From assembly GCA_023428085.1 (NCBI GenBank), contig JAEYZK010000239.1, positions 1 to 25,937 of the forward strand: a stretch of 25,937 nt of DNA, in the 5' to 3' direction. This stretch comes from Pseudomonadota bacterium. GTDB taxonomy: Bacteria > Myxococcota > Myxococcia > Myxococcales > Anaeromyxobacteraceae. The notes beneath the pieces are model-generated. The model had not been told where the DNA came from. It made no database searches and saw nothing but the letters and a program-made list of their open reading frames with translations. Positions 25,217 to 25,937 of the stretch are shown here, in pieces (position 1 is the stretch's first letter; each line of letters begins with the position of its first letter). The translations under genes were made by a program, and so were the position numbers.

Positions 25217-25937
25217 TCACCCCGGGGCGATCACCCGCAGCGCGCCGGGCTCCACGCGGACGTCCGCCGGCGTCCGGCCCCAGAGCTCGCCGTCCACGTC
25301 GAGCTCGAGCGGCGGATCGGTCTCGATCCGGACCGTGCGCGCGGCGGCGACGTGCACGTCCGGGTGCGTGAGGTGCCGGCCGCGCGCGAGGAGGAGGGCG
25401 AAGCGGGCCACGCGCGTGAGCTCCCGGAGGCGCGCGGCGGGCGAGAGCGCGGGCCCCGAGGCGCCGGCGGCGAGCACGTAGAGGTGGAGCGTGCCGTCGC
25501 GGTTGGAGGCGCCGGGCGCGACCAGCCGGCCCCCGCCGTGGAAGGGGCCGTTCCCCACGACGATCTGCAGCGCGTCGTGCTCCGCGGCGACGCCGTCGGC
25601 GACGACGCGCGCGCGGAACGGCCGGAGGTTCGCGGCCTCGGCGGCGCCGGACACGACGAACGCGAACCTCCCGACCTTCCGCTTGAGCCCGTCCTCGAGC
25701 CGCCTCGTCAGGCCCGAGGAGATCCCCAGCGACGCGACGTTCAGGAACGCGCGGCTCCCGACGCGCCCCAGGTCCACGCGGCGGGGCACGCCGCGCACGA
25801 AGGCCTCGACCGCGCGCTCCACCTCGCGGGGGATCCCGAGCGTCCGGGCGAAGTCGTTGCCGGTCCCGAGCGGAAGCACGCCCAGCGCCGCGTCCCGCCC
25901 CGCCAGCGCGCCCGCCGCGCAGGAGAGGGTGCCGTCC
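25217..25937 (-). CDS. Diacylglycerol/lipid kinase (DagK/YegS type), 5' end outside window
   Basis: The last 240 residues of a DAGK-catalytic-family lipid kinase; the start lies beyond the right edge. The frame opens inside the nucleotide loop at DGTLS, part of the family GGDGT motif, followed by LGVLPLGTGNDFARTLGIP, which is diagnostic. Later segments FLNVASLGISSGLTRRL, FRARVVADG, QIVVGNGPFHGGGRLVAPGASNRDGTLHLYVL and PPLELDVDGELWGRTPADVRVEPGALRVIAPG match the C-terminal substrate-binding domain, including the lipid-kinase DGE signature. It phosphorylates a membrane lipid, diacylglycerol or a relative, at the cytoplasmic face. It is on the same strand as the LacI-like gene, 171 bases upstream of it, with no shared function apparent. 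Confidence 0.9.
   Translation of the reverse strand, partial: DGTLSCAAGALAGRDAALGVLPLGTGNDFARTLGIPREVERAVEAFVRGVPRRVDLGRVGSRAFLNVASLGISSGLTRRLEDGLKRKVGRFAFVVSGAAEAANLRPFRARVVADGVAAEHDALQIVVGNGPFHGGGRLVAPGASNRDGTLHLYVLAAGASGPALSPAARLRELTRVARFALLLARGRHLTHPDVHVAAARTVRIETDPPLELDVDGELWGRTPADVRVEPGALRVIAPG

Overview
The window is about 26 kb of very GC-rich DNA with dense, GC-saturated third codon positions. The gene content (an octaheme cytochrome, a heptaheme cytochrome fused to cytochrome b, hybrid histidine kinases, a FIST-sensor kinase, a sigma factor with a fused zinc finger) suggests a respiratory, metal/sulfur-active deltaproteobacterium, most like Anaeromyxobacter in the Myxococcota. That assignment is inference from style and gene content, not from a marker gene. 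I see no rRNA, tRNA, transposase, integrase or CRISPR array.

Layout. (1) 1-7122: a partial ribokinase and a ribosome hibernation factor on the minus strand, a stand-alone receiver protein (+), a PAS-PAS hybrid histidine kinase (-), a 630-bp divergent spacer carrying a LacI-operator-like palindrome, and a FIST-sensor hybrid kinase (+). (2) 7237-7839: a cupin-type phosphoglucose isomerase. (3) 8050-15813: a plus-strand respiratory/sulfur cluster: small DUF2892 membrane protein, octaheme cytochrome of the tetrathionate reductase family, heptaheme-EF-hand-cytochrome b fusion, two YeeE/YedE half-transporters (the second carrying a rhodanese domain without its catalytic cysteine), a ChrA-type transporter and a small secreted beta-rich protein. 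(4) 15838-16671 (-): an ECF sigma factor with a C-terminal zinc-binding anti-sigma-like domain. (5) 16829-24150 (+): membrane-fusion protein, RND pump, SAM methyltransferase, DUF6132 membrane protein, CoA-disulfide/persulfide reductase with rhodanese, and a membrane-anchored rhodanese. (6) 24206-25937 (-): a LacI-type ligand-binding protein with no DNA-binding domain and a partial diacylglycerol-kinase-type lipid kinase.

How they may work together (inference). The heptaheme-cytochrome b fusion looks like a quinol oxidase module that could feed electrons to the octaheme reductase in the periplasm, where tetrathionate, or another substrate of this family such as nitrite or hydroxylamine, could be reduced. 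The YeeE/YedE pair would import thiosulfate-type sulfur. The persulfide reductase and rhodanese at 22142-24150 would process sulfane sulfur in the cytoplasm. The two arms lie on either side of the sigma factor. An 18-bp hairpin just upstream of the octaheme gene buries its Shine-Dalgarno sequence and begins two bases after the upstream stop codon, suggesting translational coupling. The likeliest under-described items are this coupled sulfur-respiration island, the three-part cytochrome fusion and the inactive rhodanese on the transporter.
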